From contig NZ_QVMN01000012.1 of assembly GCF_010501075.1 (NCBI RefSeq), positions 1 through 64,000 of the forward strand: DNA of 64,000 nucleotides. The letters run 5' to 3'. Made by a program: the position numbers and the translations under genes. Every line of letters starts with the position of its first letter. Within the stretch, counting starts at the first letter, position 1. Source of the DNA: Dysgonomonas sp. 25 (GTDB lineage: Bacteria > Bacteroidota > Bacteroidia > Bacteroidales > Dysgonomonadaceae). The notes beneath the pieces were generated by a model. The model worked only from the letters and a program-made list of their open reading frames with translations, ran no database searches and was not told the origin of the DNA. Positions 9,455-19,410 of this stretch are shown here, one piece after another.

Positions 9455-11478
9455 TTAGTCTTTCTTGCACCTCACACTCTCAAAGGAGTAACGGGCATTT
9501 GTAATCCTGTTCATTTGCGCATTGGCAGAACTGATGTACCGATGCCACACATTAGTAGCACCGACGCCGCTGGCTGACCAAAAGTTCGCGAACCCCCCAT
9601 AATTACCGACCACACCGCCACTAGCGTGACCCACAGACATAGCGCTAAAGCCCGGTCTCATGGTGGTGTCATTGATGATGTTTGATGCACCGTTGGAGGC
9701 TATTGATGAGGTAGGTGCCGGGCAAACATCTTTCATACCCTGGCCGTGAGTACTACCCCGGTTTGCTGCTTGCCCAACAGTGATAGTGCCGTTCGCATCG
9801 GGGATAGCGGCGTATTGGCTGGTATGGGTGTTTATTTCCTGCTCCAGTTGTGTCCATTCGTAATCGGACGGCAGATGCCAACCGTTCGGGCAAATACCTT
9901 GTCGACGAGCAGTCTGCGGGTCGGTAGCAGGAGCTATCTCACCATCGCTATATGGTTTTTGTCCGTTTGCATAGGCTGCGTCGTTTGCCCCGTTATCAAA
10001 TGTACTTCCTTTGCTGTTAGTTGCAGCCGCCCAATTGTAAAGGCGTCCAAGTCGTGGATTGTTATTGTAGAGGGTGGCGGAGGTGCCGTTGCCACTTATG
10101 TTGGGGTATGTCCATAACGGGTTCTTGTAATTGTCGACCGAAGCAGACGGCGAAGCTGGTAAGTTAACCGAAACGTTGACGTCTACGCCGGTTCTCGCTC
10201 CCGTAGCAAAGCTGGTGGCAGCCAGATTGTTGAGCATCCAGCGGTTGCGTCCGTCGAGGCTACCGGCATCAGTGCCAAAGTCACCCGAAAGAAAAATATT
10301 GCCGCTCTGGTCTTTATGTGCCTGTACACCATTGGGCAGGGTGGTAGGGGTGGCATCACCTCCAAGAGTGCCGCCATTGGGCAGAGCTTGTATAGCTGTC
10401 AATTGTGCAGCACTGAAGCCGGCTCGTTCAGCCCATTGTAGCATGGTGAGGTCGTTGTCGGTAGTGGTGCCACAGTTGAGAACAGATACGGTTATATCCT
10501 CGAAGCGTTTGTTTGTTTCGGTATCCGAAAAGGTTATATTGGCTACATCATAACGATTGCCTGTTCCGACATTATATTGGACGTTTTGCGTACTGTTAGT
10601 ACCGTTTTTCAGATCTGTTCCGCCTGTAGTCGGGCTGGTGTTTGCCAATCCCGGAGTACCTGTTATCGTTGTTGTCCATGCAGCATTACCTTGTACATTG
10701 AGGCTTCCGCTGGTAGGGGTGGTATAGATAATCTGACTGTTAGTGAAGAATTATTTACCTTCAACGCATAATTCGTCTGGTTGAGGGTAATCGTCTTCGT
10801 TTGCCCGCACTCGGTATAAGTGAAGATCAGGCCGGTTTGCTTGCTTGCCCACGGCGAAGCCGGGTTGATAGTCATTGCATCAGGCAGCAAAGTCATGTCG
10901 GTAGGAGAAGCCGTCAAAGTAGTTGGTGCTAACGGTGTCCCCGTAAAATCAATAGCAGTCAATCCACCCGAAGCCGCCGAAGCCCATGTCGGAACAAGCC
11001 CTCCATTCCATGTTATTTTAAGATTTTGTGCGGTGAGCGGGCGGGCATCGTGCCCGCTGGGCAAGTCAAAGTAGTCCTGATTGAAATTCAATCCGGCAGG
11101 AGTATTGTCACCTATCTTATTCCATTCGCTACCCGTCCACACATACAGACCTTTGCCGCTCATGGTACATTTATCACTGTGGTACACGATAAGCCCCGTA
11201 TGATTGGCATCTTCAGTCGCTTTGTCGTAGTGGGTGCCGCTTTGGGTATAGTTAGAGCCACTGATACCGTCAAACATAGGAAATAGCTTATCCGTGTCAG
11301 TGAGTTTTACGCGAGGCATAGCCAATCCTTTGGAGGTAGTCGTCCCTTGCGTAAGGTCTAACAACGCACCATCAACCGGTGGCTGATTACTTCCAATAGT
11401 TACCTGCGCTTGCAGGGCGATTGTTGTTGTTAAGAAGGCTAATATCAAGATAGCCTGTGTCAAGATTTTCTATTTCAT
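9455..11478 (-). pseudogene. FISUMP-domain gene broken by a stop at codon 3 and a frameshift
   Basis: Two abutting reading frames together make one FISUMP protein. The 5' half (11478-10735) has the shared signal peptide and N-terminal domain (QVTIGSNQ, GALLDLTQ, GLYVWTGSEW, LNQTNYALKV). The 3' half (about 10733-9455) resumes with QIIYTTPTSGSLNVQGN and continues to GICPNGWHLPSDYEWTQL and RCKKD. The frame is lost once between about 10733 and 10752, and the two halves align end to end with the intact gene at 816-2741. The ATG at 11478 reads ATG-AAA-TAG, whereas the sister gene at 51735 reads MKRTILTQAILILAFL; an in-frame TTG at 11463 could rescue initiation. With two independent lesions I call it a pseudogene. 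A sequencing error could explain one lesion but hardly both. Confidence 0.8.
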
Positions 11479-12149
11479 AATAAAAAATAATTAGTTAATA
11501 TGATAATGAGATAATATAATAATGTGGTAATATGCTAATGTGATAATGCCGGATAGTACGATAGTGAAGATGTGCTTTTCTATTAGCTCATCAACACATT
11601 GACACATTAAGACATTAGTTTTGTAAGCCATTAGCTGATAGCTGTTAGTTTTATTGTCATGCTGAGCGAAAGCGAAGCATCTCGTCTCGTTACTGCGTAG
11701 GGGCAGACCTGTGTGTTTGCCCGATATATCGATTTGCAGGCGCACACATACATGTATATTCTTTTTAATTGCCTCCACTTTTAAGTGGAGGTCTCGAAAG
11801 GTTGGTTCAAAAATGGCTTTAGCCAAATATCTTTTGACTAAAGTCATCTCCTGAAAGATGCAATCATATCCACGCCTTAAAAGGCGTGGCAACATTAGAC
11901 TATTAGCTTTGTAGGGGGCAATAAACATTGCCCCGTATATGTCGGATATTACGGGCGAATATTTATTGGCTCGACTACGCTTCGCCGAACGATGTTTCGC
12001 CCCTACATGGATTTTGTTGTTGACTGTTGACTGATAACTGTTGACTGAATAGTGCTGCTCACTGTTGACTGAAAAATCCCGCTTCTCCTCACGGAGAAGA
12101 CGGGACAAAATGGGGGTTCTTCCCCTGACATTAACACAAGCAATTTGGC

Positions 12150-12240
12150 ACCCCCTCCCTGCCTCCCCCATTAGGGGAGGAGATAGGAAAAGGGTATATA
12201 TTTTTACTCCCCCTCTGTTGGAGGGGGACGGGGGGAGGTG
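12150..12240. repeat. Pair of GC-rich palindromic repeats, cassette A
   Basis: Two imperfect palindromes (cores CCTCCCCCATTAGGGGAGG and CCCCCTCTGTTGGAGGGGG) separated by an AT-rich spacer. The same pair with the same spacer order recurs at 52080-52169. Confidence 0.75.
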
Positions 12241-12302
12241 AATATTTTTTGAAAAAACTACCCTGAAAATTTGGTGGCCTAAGAAATAATCGCTAAATTT
12301 TC

Positions 12303-12323
12303 GTGTGTGTGTGTGTGTGTGTG
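12303..12323. repeat. (GT)n microsatellite, about 10.5 units
   Basis: A pure GT run directly after TTTC. The equivalent site in cassette B (52231-52256) has 13 units. Dinucleotide runs of this length slip easily during replication. The flank to the right is shared by the two cassettes. Confidence 0.9.
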
Positions 12324-12587
12324 CACGTAGATAACAGAATATATCATATTAGAATACAATATATTAACTGAAAAAATGGTCTTATTATATCTGTTTTTTA
12401 GCACGATATTTGTGTTGTATGATACTGCAAAGAAAGTACTTTTTATTGACAAATACACCATTTGAAAGAAAGAAAATAGTCAATCGTCACAATCAAAAGC
12501 CGGAAATTTATTATCTCAACCGATAGCTTTTTCCCTCTTATTCAACACTTATACCTGACATACAACTATTCATAATCAAAAAAAGAC

Positions 12588-12595
12588 TATATTTG
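12588..12595 (+). promoter_or_regulatory. rsfS promoter, -7 box
   Basis: TATATTTG (TAnnTTTG) lies 38 bp before the rsfS ATG, downstream of the cassette's 5' flank. Confidence 0.5.
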
Positions 12596-12633
12596 TAGGC
12601 TTAATTTAATAATATCGGAACAAAATATACTGA

Positions 12634-12993
12634 ATGGACAACGCTAAAATCATTGTAAACAACGTCGTGGCAGCTTGCCAGGAGAAAAAAGCCCGTAACA
12701 TTGTAATCGTAGACATGACAGAGATGATAGGAACCATCTGTCAATATTTCGTAATATGCGAAGGACGCAGCCCTACACAAGTATCGGCAATAGGTGAGGA
12801 AGTTATCGATTCACTCAAAAAGAACATGAAAGAACGCCCTATCGCAAGCGATGGTGTAGTGGAAGGACGTTGGGCAGGAATAGATTATGGTACGGTTATT
12901 GTTCATATATTTTTACCCGAATTGCGCGAGTTTTATGACATCGAACATTTGTGGGCTGATGCGCAGTTGGAAACGATTCCCGATATCGACTGA
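12634..12993 (+). CDS. rsfS: Ribosome silencing factor RsfS (Iojap)
   Basis: 119 aa, the usual length. It binds ribosomal protein L14 (uL14) and blocks joining of the subunits when nutrients are short. The family fold is visible in IVIVDMTEM, the conserved YFVICEGRSPTQVSAI, and the C-terminal GRWAGIDYGTVIVHIFLPE...YDIEHLWADA. It stands upstream of ftsH (72-bp gap) and cdsA in the same direction, a common Bacteroidetes neighbourhood. Confidence 0.95.
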   Translation: MDNAKIIVNNVVAACQEKKARNIVIVDMTEMIGTICQYFVICEGRSPTQVSAIGEEVIDSLKKNMKERPIASDGVVEGRWAGIDYGTVIVHIFLPELREFYDIEHLWADAQLETIPDID

Positions 12994-13064
12994 CAACTTT
13001 TCATCTGAAAGTTTGTTCATTTAGTAGAATTATTTTGTCGAATTTTAATTTTTCCAGTTAACAT

Positions 13065-15104
13065 ATGGATAACTACAACAAAGAAGAAGGTCAGAAAAAG
13101 CCACGAATACCAACCCCCCAGAAACCGAAAAGCTCCTTTAATCTCAACTGGTTATTCCTGTTAATCTTTGCCGGAATAATCGGAGTTTATTTCTTTTCGC
13201 AGAGTGCATTCTCGAAAGAAGTTGCCTGGTCGGATTTTCAGGGGTATGTCAAGAAAGACTATATCAACAAGATTGTTGTTGACGGAAAATCGCGTACCCT
13301 GCGCGCCTACGTGCGTAGCGAATCAATAAACGAGGTATTCAAAGACGAAGCTAAATCCGAAAACCTGCCAAAAAATCCTTTTATCTCCGTTAAGATTCCT
13401 TCGGCCGATAAATTTTCGGACTTCTACGACCAGATAAAGAAAGATCACAACTACAATATAGACGTCAGCTACGAAGAGAATGTCAGCATTTTCGACTTTC
13501 TCATCGGTGCACTGCCATTCCTGCTGCTTATCGGGCTGTGGGTATTTATGATGCGCCGTATGTCCGGCGGAGGAGCCGGTGGTGGCGGCGGAGTATTCAG
13601 CGTAGGAAAATCCAAAGCACAATTATACGACAAAGCGTCCGATCTGCGTGTGACATTCAAGGATGTTGCCGGATTGTCGGAAGCAAAAGAAGAAATAGAA
13701 GAGATAGTAGAATTTCTCAAAAACCCTTCGAGATATACCGAAATCGGGGGTAAAATACCGAAAGGCGCCTTGCTTGTAGGCCCTCCGGGAACAGGTAAAA
13801 CGCTTTTGGCAAAAGCGGTTGCAGGCGAAGCCAATGTACCGTTTTTCTCGATGTCGGGTTCCGACTTTGTAGAGATGTTTGTCGGCGTTGGAGCTTCGCG
13901 TGTGCGCGACCTCTTCAAGCAGGCTAAGGAAAAATCGCCTTGTATCATCTTCATCGACGAGATAGACGCCATCGGCCGTGCCCGTGGCAAGAATCCGAAC
14001 TTCGGCTCGAACGACGAACGCGAGAATACATTGAACCAGCTCCTGACCGAGATGGACGGCTTCGGTACCAATAGCGGTATCATCATCCTCGCGGCAACTA
14101 ACCGTGCCGATATTCTGGACAAAGCACTCCTGCGTGCGGGACGCTTCGACCGCCAGATAAATGTCGATTTACCTGACCTCAATGACAGAAAAGCGATATT
14201 CAAAGTACACCTTCGTCCTGTGAAAATAGACGACAGCGTAGATGTCGATTTCCTTGCCCGCCAGACGCCGGGATTCTCGGGAGCTGACATTGCCAATGTG
14301 TGTAACGAAGCGGCTTTGATTGCTGCCCGTAAAGGAAAGAAAATAGTACAAAAAGAAGACTTCCTGAATGCTGTAGACCGCATCATCGGGGGGTTGGAAA
14401 AGAAAAATAAGGTTACAACACGCGACGAGCGCCGCACGATTGCTATTCACGAGGCGGGACACGCTACGTTGAGCTGGTTCCTCGAGCATGCCAATCCGTT
14501 GGTGAAAGTTACGATTGTTCCCCGCGGAAAAGCATTGGGAGCAGCATGGTATCTGCCGGAAGAAAGGCAAATCACCACCAAAGAGCAGATGCTGGACGAA
14601 ATGTGTGCCTTGCTCGGAGGACGCGCCGCTGAAGAGGTCTTTATCGGACAAATATCTTCGGGTGCAGTCAACGACCTCGAACGTGTAACGAAGCAGGCTT
14701 ACGCGATGATTTCCTATATGGGGATGAGCGACAAGCTGCCAAATATCAGCTACTACGATTCGGCCGATAATTACGGCTTCACAAAGCCATACAGCGACGA
14801 TACGGCCCTGCTTATCGACCAGGAGGTGCAGGCGATGATTAGCGAACAGTACGAGCGTGCTAAGCAGTTGCTTCGCCAACATTCGGACGGACATCATGCC
14901 TTGGCTGACAAACTGATGACCGAGGAAGTTATCTTTGCCGACGACCTGAAAAAGATTTTCGGTTTACGTCCGTGGGTATCCCGTTCGGATGAGATTATGA
15001 AAGAAAACGAAGAAATCGTGAAAGAGGTTGAAGAAGAGAAAGCCAAAGGCGAAGATGCGCCGGGCATTCTCGCACAGCCGGGACAATCGGAAGAGATAGA
15101 ATAA
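13065..15104 (+). CDS. ftsH: ATP-dependent zinc metalloprotease FtsH
   Basis: 679 aa inner-membrane AAA+ protease that removes damaged membrane proteins and regulators. Two membrane segments (about 28-46 and 143-163) bracket a periplasmic domain. The AAA module has Walker A GPPGTGKT (239-246), Walker B FIDEID and the second region of homology ending in RAGRFDR. The peptidase zinc motif HEAGH is at 462-466. A Gly-rich stretch ([11 protein letters not shown]) follows the second membrane helix. The Glu/Lys-rich C-terminal tail is typical of Bacteroidetes FtsH. The cdsA start follows within 21 bp. Confidence 0.97.
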   Translation: MDNYNKEEGQKKPRIPTPQKPKSSFNLNWLFLLIFAGIIGVYFFSQSAFSKEVAWSDFQGYVKKDYINKIVVDGKSRTLRAYVRSESINEVFKDEAKSENLPKNPFISVKIPSADKFSDFYDQIKKDHNYNIDVSYEENVSIFDFLIGALPFLLLIGLWVFMMRRMSGGGAGGGGGVFSVGKSKAQLYDKASDLRVTFKDVAGLSEAKEEIEEIVEFLKNPSRYTEIGGKIPKGALLVGPPGTGKTLLAKAVAGEANVPFFSMSGSDFVEMFVGVGASRVRDLFKQAKEKSPCIIFIDEIDAIGRARGKNPNFGSNDERENTLNQLLTEMDGFGTNSGIIILAATNRADILDKALLRAGRFDRQINVDLPDLNDRKAIFKVHLRPVKIDDSVDVDFLARQTPGFSGADIANVCNEAALIAARKGKKIVQKEDFLNAVDRIIGGLEKKNKVTTRDERRTIAIHEAGHATLSWFLEHANPLVKVTIVPRGKALGAAWYLPEERQITTKEQMLDEMCALLGGRAAEEVFIGQISSGAVNDLERVTKQAYAMISYMGMSDKLPNISYYDSADNYGFTKPYSDDTALLIDQEVQAMISEQYERAKQLLRQHSDGHHALADKLMTEEVIFADDLKKIFGLRPWVSRSDEIMKENEEIVKEVEEEKAKGEDAPGILAQPGQSEEIE

Positions 15105-15125
15105 TAATATAACAGTCATTATATT

Positions 15126-15977
15126 TTGAAGAAACTGCCAAATATTGTCGTCCGCATCCTTGCCGGAATCGTATTTGTAGGATTGTTGCTTGCCGGAATC
15201 CTGATTAATGAATTCACTTTTGCTGCTATATTCGCCCTGCTCACAGGGTTGGCTCTGTACGAATTTTATGGGTTGATAGAAAAGGCCGCCAATGTCAAAG
15301 TATCGAAATGGCTGAATATCATCGGGGGGCTTCTTTTATTTGGCGGAGTGTTTTGGTATAGCAATTCGGTAACTTGCTTCAGACCGGATTTGTTTTTCTA
15401 CCTTACACCTTATGCCATTTTCTTATTAGTCCTCTTCGTAAGCGAGTTGTATCGGAAGCATGCCAATCCGTTGCAATCGCTCGCCTATTCCTTCTTAGGG
15501 CAACTTTATATTGCTCTACCTTTTGCGTTGACTAATAAGTTGGTGCTGACTGCCTCTTTCTACACCAGTTACAACTATATCTTCCTTTTAGCTATTTTAG
15601 TTATTATCTGGGTCAACGATTCGTTCGCTTACCTCACGGGTATGACTTTCGGTAAACATCGCCTGTTCGAGCGCATATCGCCAAAAAAATCGTGGGAAGG
15701 ATTCTTTGGAGGGTTAGCTTTCGCCATAGGAGCATCCTTGGTGCTGGCATATTTTTATCCCGAGTTGTCTACTCCTAAATGGATAGGCTTTGCAATTGTA
15801 ACGGTTGTATCCGGCACATTCGGCGACTTGGTAGAATCGCTTTTCAAACGCACATTGGGTGTCAAAGATTCGGGTAACATGATTCCGGGGCATGGCGGTA
15901 TCCTCGACCGCTTCGACAGCACCATTCTTGCCATTCCGGCTATTGTAATATATCTGGAGGTGATAAAGATTTTTTAA
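15126..15977 (+). CDS. cdsA: Phosphatidate cytidylyltransferase
   Basis: 283 aa, polytopic inner-membrane enzyme that makes CDP-diacylglycerol from CTP and phosphatidic acid. The C-terminal family signature is complete: FGDLVESLFKR, then KDSGNMIPGHGGILDRFDS. The predicted start is TTG (MKKLPNIVVRI), with no in-frame ATG nearer the ftsH stop. It lies 21 bp after ftsH and is probably co-transcribed. It ends 70 bp from the convergent YitT-type gene. Confidence 0.94.
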   Translation: MKKLPNIVVRILAGIVFVGLLLAGILINEFTFAAIFALLTGLALYEFYGLIEKAANVKVSKWLNIIGGLLLFGGVFWYSNSVTCFRPDLFFYLTPYAIFLLVLFVSELYRKHANPLQSLAYSFLGQLYIALPFALTNKLVLTASFYTSYNYIFLLAILVIIWVNDSFAYLTGMTFGKHRLFERISPKKSWEGFFGGLAFAIGASLVLAYFYPELSTPKWIGFAIVTVVSGTFGDLVESLFKRTLGVKDSGNMIPGHGGILDRFDSTILAIPAIVIYLEVIKIF

Positions 15978-16047
15978 ATATCCGCTTTCTTCGTCCTCGC
16001 TCTTAAAAATGAGACTATTCCTTTTTCTCAGAAAATGCAAAACTTCT

Positions 16048-16914
16048 CTAACTCCTTATCTTATCGAACCCTTCGCCATAAACCCCACGCACGGTCGTTT
16101 GCGAGATAAAGGCTTTTTCATCGATTTTTTGTATCAGGCGGAACATCTGTATCGATTCGGAACGCTTAGCTAATACAACCACCACCTTTATCGGTTTACC
16201 CGTATAAGCTCCCGTACCGTCCAACAGGGTACAACCTCTATGCAGTTCAAAATTAATAGCTTTCGCTATTGTCTCATACTTATCAGAGAAGATAAAGAAC
16301 TGAACCGATTGACGGAATCCATTGATAACCATATCAATGGTGTATGTCATCACACCCATTACGATAAGGGCGATAATAATCTTCTGATAATCATGGAAAA
16401 CAAAATAGGAGCAACAAATAATAGTAAAGTCGCAAAGTAACATTCCGCGACCGAAAGAGATATTCTTATATTTATTGATGATGGCAACAACAATATCCGT
16501 ACCGCCCGTACTCCCGTTTGCGCTAAATACAAGCGCTATGCCGGCTCCACACATCATCCCCCCTACTACACCCGAAAGTGTCGGTTCAGAAGCCATCAGA
16601 GGCTCTTTAAAGATTAATTGAGCAATCGTAATGAGGGCCGTAAGAACTACTACCCCGTATATTGTTTTGGCGAGGAATTTTATGCCTAATATCTTCAAGG
16701 CAACCAAAAGCAAGGCGCAGTTAGTGAAAAAATATACATATTGCAGTGGTAATCCGGTACTGTATTCAATCAAGAGGGCGATACCGGTCAGTCCCCCTGT
16801 TACGATTCCACCGGGCTTGATAAAGCCTATCAATCCAACTGCGTATAAGACAAGACCGACAGTTATTAACAGATAGTCTTTCCAATAAAAATCTTTTAAG
16901 TATCTGCGAGGCAT
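16048..16914 (-). CDS. YitT/DUF2179-family membrane protein
   Basis: 288 aa from the ATG at 16914 (MPRRYLKDFYWKDYLLI). I rejected the longer frame to 16998 because a TATCTTTG -7 box lies inside it at 16940-16947. Five or so membrane helices include the conserved KPGGIVTGGLTGIALL and FSANGSTGGTDIV. The C-terminal DUF2179 domain (GCTLLDGTGAYTGKPIKVVV) is cytosolic. The family is widespread and its transport substrate, if any, is unknown. Confidence 0.9.
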   Translation of the reverse strand: MPRRYLKDFYWKDYLLITVGLVLYAVGLIGFIKPGGIVTGGLTGIALLIEYSTGLPLQYVYFFTNCALLLVALKILGIKFLAKTIYGVVVLTALITIAQLIFKEPLMASEPTLSGVVGGMMCGAGIALVFSANGSTGGTDIVVAIINKYKNISFGRGMLLCDFTIICCSYFVFHDYQKIIIALIVMGVMTYTIDMVINGFRQSVQFFIFSDKYETIAKAINFELHRGCTLLDGTGAYTGKPIKVVVVLAKRSESIQMFRLIQKIDEKAFISQTTVRGVYGEGFDKIRS

Positions 16915-16939
16915 ATGGTTAGATATTATAATTTCGACG

Positions 16940-16947
16940 CAAAGATA
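16940..16947 (-). promoter_or_regulatory. Promoter -7 box of the YitT-type gene
   Basis: TATCTTTG on the minus strand (TAnnTTTG) lies 26 bp upstream of the ATG at 16914. Its position decides between the two possible starts. Confidence 0.55.
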
Positions 16948-17001
16948 AGTAGGATTTTCCATTTCATCTCTCAAAAAAGAGAGAAATAAGAACAACAATA
17001 T

Positions 17002-17961
17002 TTATTTTTTATCCGAAATCAAACCATCCCTCATCAAGTCTTGTATCATCTTGTGCGTAAAGAGTTTGCTACCTCTGTTATTCATATGCATCGAGTTGTA
17101 GAAGTAGTCTTTATGATAACATATCGAATCATTGGAATAATCAAAAAACGGGATCGCATATTTGTCCGAAAATTTTTGATAGATAGCAATAACGGAGTCC
17201 TTATTTGATATAAATTTCTGTCCCTCGATATACTCGGGTGTATAAACAAAAATCAACGGAATATCTTCTTTTTTGGAATCGATAATAAAATCTTCAAATA
17301 ACCTTACAGAAGTCGTATCGATATAGGCTTTGTACGACTTCATATTGCCTTGTGCTCTCTCTAATGCGCCATCCCATTCTTTTTCGTATCCTTTATATCC
17401 TTTCTCGCGGAAACGGGCATCAGGATTAACATAATAATTCAGTCCCGAACGGATAGCATCGAAACGCCCGATATAGCGGTATAAAGGGATAATGAAATCG
17501 GGACAAGTAAAACCTTCGTATGTCAATGTTGTCTCTGCTACATCTTTGTTCCATAGCATATAAGGCAGGAATTGCCCCAAATTATATAAATCAGGACGTT
17601 TCTCAAGCGTAAAGACATCCAAGGCATAAATAATTGCTTCCGGCTTCGGGTTATGTCGCAGATACTCACGATGTCTTAAACTTTGCAGATAGAAGTTATG
17701 AGCATTCAGACCAAAATTATAGGCCGGGTGCCCGGTTTCTTTTTCTATCATCATAGGGTCAATATGGATCCATGCACGCGAAGAACCATAGATAAGATAA
17801 TCGGAATTGACCTGACCAGTATAAATATCTGTCCATGTTTCTATTTCACCATCTGAATAAACAGAATGAGCCAAGCCGTTTGAAATAAACCAATCGGCAG
17901 GATAAGCCAATACGATTATCGGGCAAACAAATATCAATAGTTTTTTTAGTAGCTTCTTCAT
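17002..17961 (-). CDS. SGNH-like protein paired with the MBOAT acyltransferase (paralogue 1)
   Basis: 319 aa. An N-terminal membrane anchor (KLLIFVCPIIVLAYPADWF) precedes a periplasmic domain. LIYGSSRAW places a GDS-like Ser at residue 60, and the C-terminal YNSMHMNNRGSKLF has the His expected near the SGNH catalytic end. The layout resembles DltD/AlgJ/AlgX-type partners of MBOAT enzymes, which act in O-acylation of surface polymers. The gene starts 6 bp after the MBOAT gene and is a clear paralogue of 19411-20397 (same Ser position, same anchor). The substrate is unknown. Confidence 0.8.
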   Translation of the reverse strand: MKKLLKKLLIFVCPIIVLAYPADWFISNGLAHSVYSDGEIETWTDIYTGQVNSDYLIYGSSRAWIHIDPMMIEKETGHPAYNFGLNAHNFYLQSLRHREYLRHNPKPEAIIYALDVFTLEKRPDLYNLGQFLPYMLWNKDVAETTLTYEGFTCPDFIIPLYRYIGRFDAIRSGLNYYVNPDARFREKGYKGYEKEWDGALERAQGNMKSYKAYIDTTSVRLFEDFIIDSKKEDIPLIFVYTPEYIEGQKFISNKDSVIAIYQKFSDKYAIPFFDYSNDSICYHKDYFYNSMHMNNRGSKLFTHKMIQDLMRDGLISDKK

Positions 17962-17967
17962 TCCTGC

Positions 17968-19404
17968 TTAGAATTGGAAATAGATGAATTGTTGCTCGCC
18001 TCCGGCAAATAAAATAATAAATACGATAATCATATAATAGAATGCCCACCGGAAGAAGCGGCTACGCTTCGCTCCGAAGAATTCCAAACCATACTTATTT
18101 TCTCTACCTAACCATTCGACAATAAACATCAGCAAAAACATACCGATAGTTATCAAAGTTTTGGTATCATAATGAGGTGAGGTAAGTAATTCTTTAGGTA
18201 TACTTGCAATGTATTCGAAAGCATGCGTCATGTTATCGGCACGGAAGAAAATCCAGGCAAAAGCAGCCAACGCAAATGTTATGCCCACATGCAGAATATC
18301 CTTGAACGAAGGTAATAACTTACCTTGCGCTACCACATCCAGATTCTTCCGGTTCTGCTTCATAATAATAGACGGCATAATAAACAAGGCATTCAGACCG
18401 CCCCAGGCGATAAATGTCCAGTTAGCGCCGTGCCAGAAGCCACTGACAAGGAATATTATAAACGTGTTGCGTATCGTCTTTAACATCGTACCTCTGCTCC
18501 CTCCGAGTGGGAAATAGAGATAGTCGCGAAACCACGAAGACAAGGATATATGCCAACGCCGCCAGAACTCGGCAATATCGCGCGAGAAATACGGAAATTT
18601 GAAGTTCTGTAATAATTCAAAGCCAAGCATCCGCGCGGTTCCCAGCGCTATATCCGAATAACCCGAGAAGTCGCCGTATATCTGTATCGTAAAGAAAATA
18701 GCCCCCAACACCAATGTACTCCCCGAGTGTTCGCCTCCATTAAAAGCCATATTGGCATATTCGGCACAGTTATCGGCTACAACAACTTTTTTGAACAAGC
18801 CCCAAAGGATTTGCTTCAAGCCATCTACCATCTTGGCGTAACGGAATGTACGTTCCTGTTCTATCTGAGGGAGTAGGTGTGTTGCCCGTTCGATAGGCCC
18901 AGCAACCAATAAGGGAAAGAAGCTGACGAACAAAGAATAGTCTACCCAGTTGCGGGTAGGCTTTATTCTATCGTTATAGATATCGAGCACATACGAGAGC
19001 CCGTGGAATGTATAGAACGATATACCAACCGGCAAAATAATACTTAGTGTGTGGATGCTCGATGATAAACCGAATAGCTGCAAAAATTCCTGAAACTCGT
19101 GTATAAAGAAATTGAAATACTTAAAGAAGCCCAGAAAACAAATATTCACAATGACTGCAATAAACATCCAAGTCTTTCGTCCGCTTTTTGTCGTTGCCGT
19201 ACTGACCCTTAGCCCTCCGTAATAGCAGAGGATAGTGGAAATAGCCAGCAGAAAAAGAAAACGCCAATCCCAGCAGCCATAGAAGAAATAACTGGCAACA
19301 AGCAAGAAAACATTCTGTGCCTTTTTGTTATTCTTCAATACCAGCCAATAGATAAAAAAAACTATCGGAAAGAATATGGCAAAGTTGATTGAGTTAAAAA
19401 GCAT
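17968..19404 (-). CDS. MBOAT-family O-acyltransferase (AlgI/DltB-like)
   Basis: 478 aa polytopic inner-membrane protein. Family features include FIYWLVLK at the N-terminus, PVGISFYTFHGLSYVLDIY, FGGYSDIA-like GDFSGYSDIALG, AEFWRRWHISLSSWFRDYLY and the catalytic His at residue 325 in SGFWHGANW. These enzymes pass acyl groups across the membrane to a surface sugar or polymer. It sits between two SGNH-like paralogues with 6-bp gaps on each side, all in one transcript headed by leuS. Confidence 0.93.
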   Translation of the reverse strand: MLFNSINFAIFFPIVFFIYWLVLKNNKKAQNVFLLVASYFFYGCWDWRFLFLLAISTILCYYGGLRVSTATTKSGRKTWMFIAVIVNICFLGFFKYFNFFIHEFQEFLQLFGLSSSIHTLSIILPVGISFYTFHGLSYVLDIYNDRIKPTRNWVDYSLFVSFFPLLVAGPIERATHLLPQIEQERTFRYAKMVDGLKQILWGLFKKVVVADNCAEYANMAFNGGEHSGSTLVLGAIFFTIQIYGDFSGYSDIALGTARMLGFELLQNFKFPYFSRDIAEFWRRWHISLSSWFRDYLYFPLGGSRGTMLKTIRNTFIIFLVSGFWHGANWTFIAWGGLNALFIMPSIIMKQNRKNLDVVAQGKLLPSFKDILHVGITFALAAFAWIFFRADNMTHAFEYIASIPKELLTSPHYDTKTLITIGMFLLMFIVEWLGRENKYGLEFFGAKRSRFFRWAFYYMIIVFIILFAGGEQQFIYFQF

Positions 19405-19410
19405 ATTTAT

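Larger units (their letters stand above)
11479..12633. repeat. Repeat-rich 5' flank of FISUMP cassette A
   Basis: 1.15 kb without a credible gene. Going left to right it holds: a short AT-rich leader; GCTGATAGCTGTTAG-type repeats (11630-11650); a TGTCATGCTGAGC repeat (11657-11669); several hairpins (9-bp stems at 11772-11791 and 11870-11889; GGGGCAAT/ATTGCCCC at 11915-11934); a TTCGCCCCTACATGG element (11992-12007); GTTGACTG repeats (12010-12070); two CCTCCCC palindromes (12150-12182, 12207-12240); the GT microsatellite; an AT-rich block (12324-12450) shared with 52257-52370; and the rsfS promoter. Confidence 0.7.

Noticed and set aside
11491-12171. A 226-aa minus-strand reading frame upstream of the broken FISUMP gene
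   Set aside because: It runs through several unrelated repeats and palindromes. Its start is inside a GC-rich repeat, and the translation is low-complexity. It resembles the frame at 51732-52100 only where the repeats match.
12279-12461. A 60-aa frame containing THTHTHTH
   Set aside because: It is just the GT microsatellite read on the minus strand.
13469-14437. A 322-aa frame antisense to ftsH
   Set aside because: Ser/Arg-rich shadow of the ftsH codons; no start signal or family match.
16948-16998. Upstream start of the YitT-type protein (28 extra residues)
   Set aside because: The -7 promoter box at 16940-16947 would lie inside the coding region; the shorter start fits the family.
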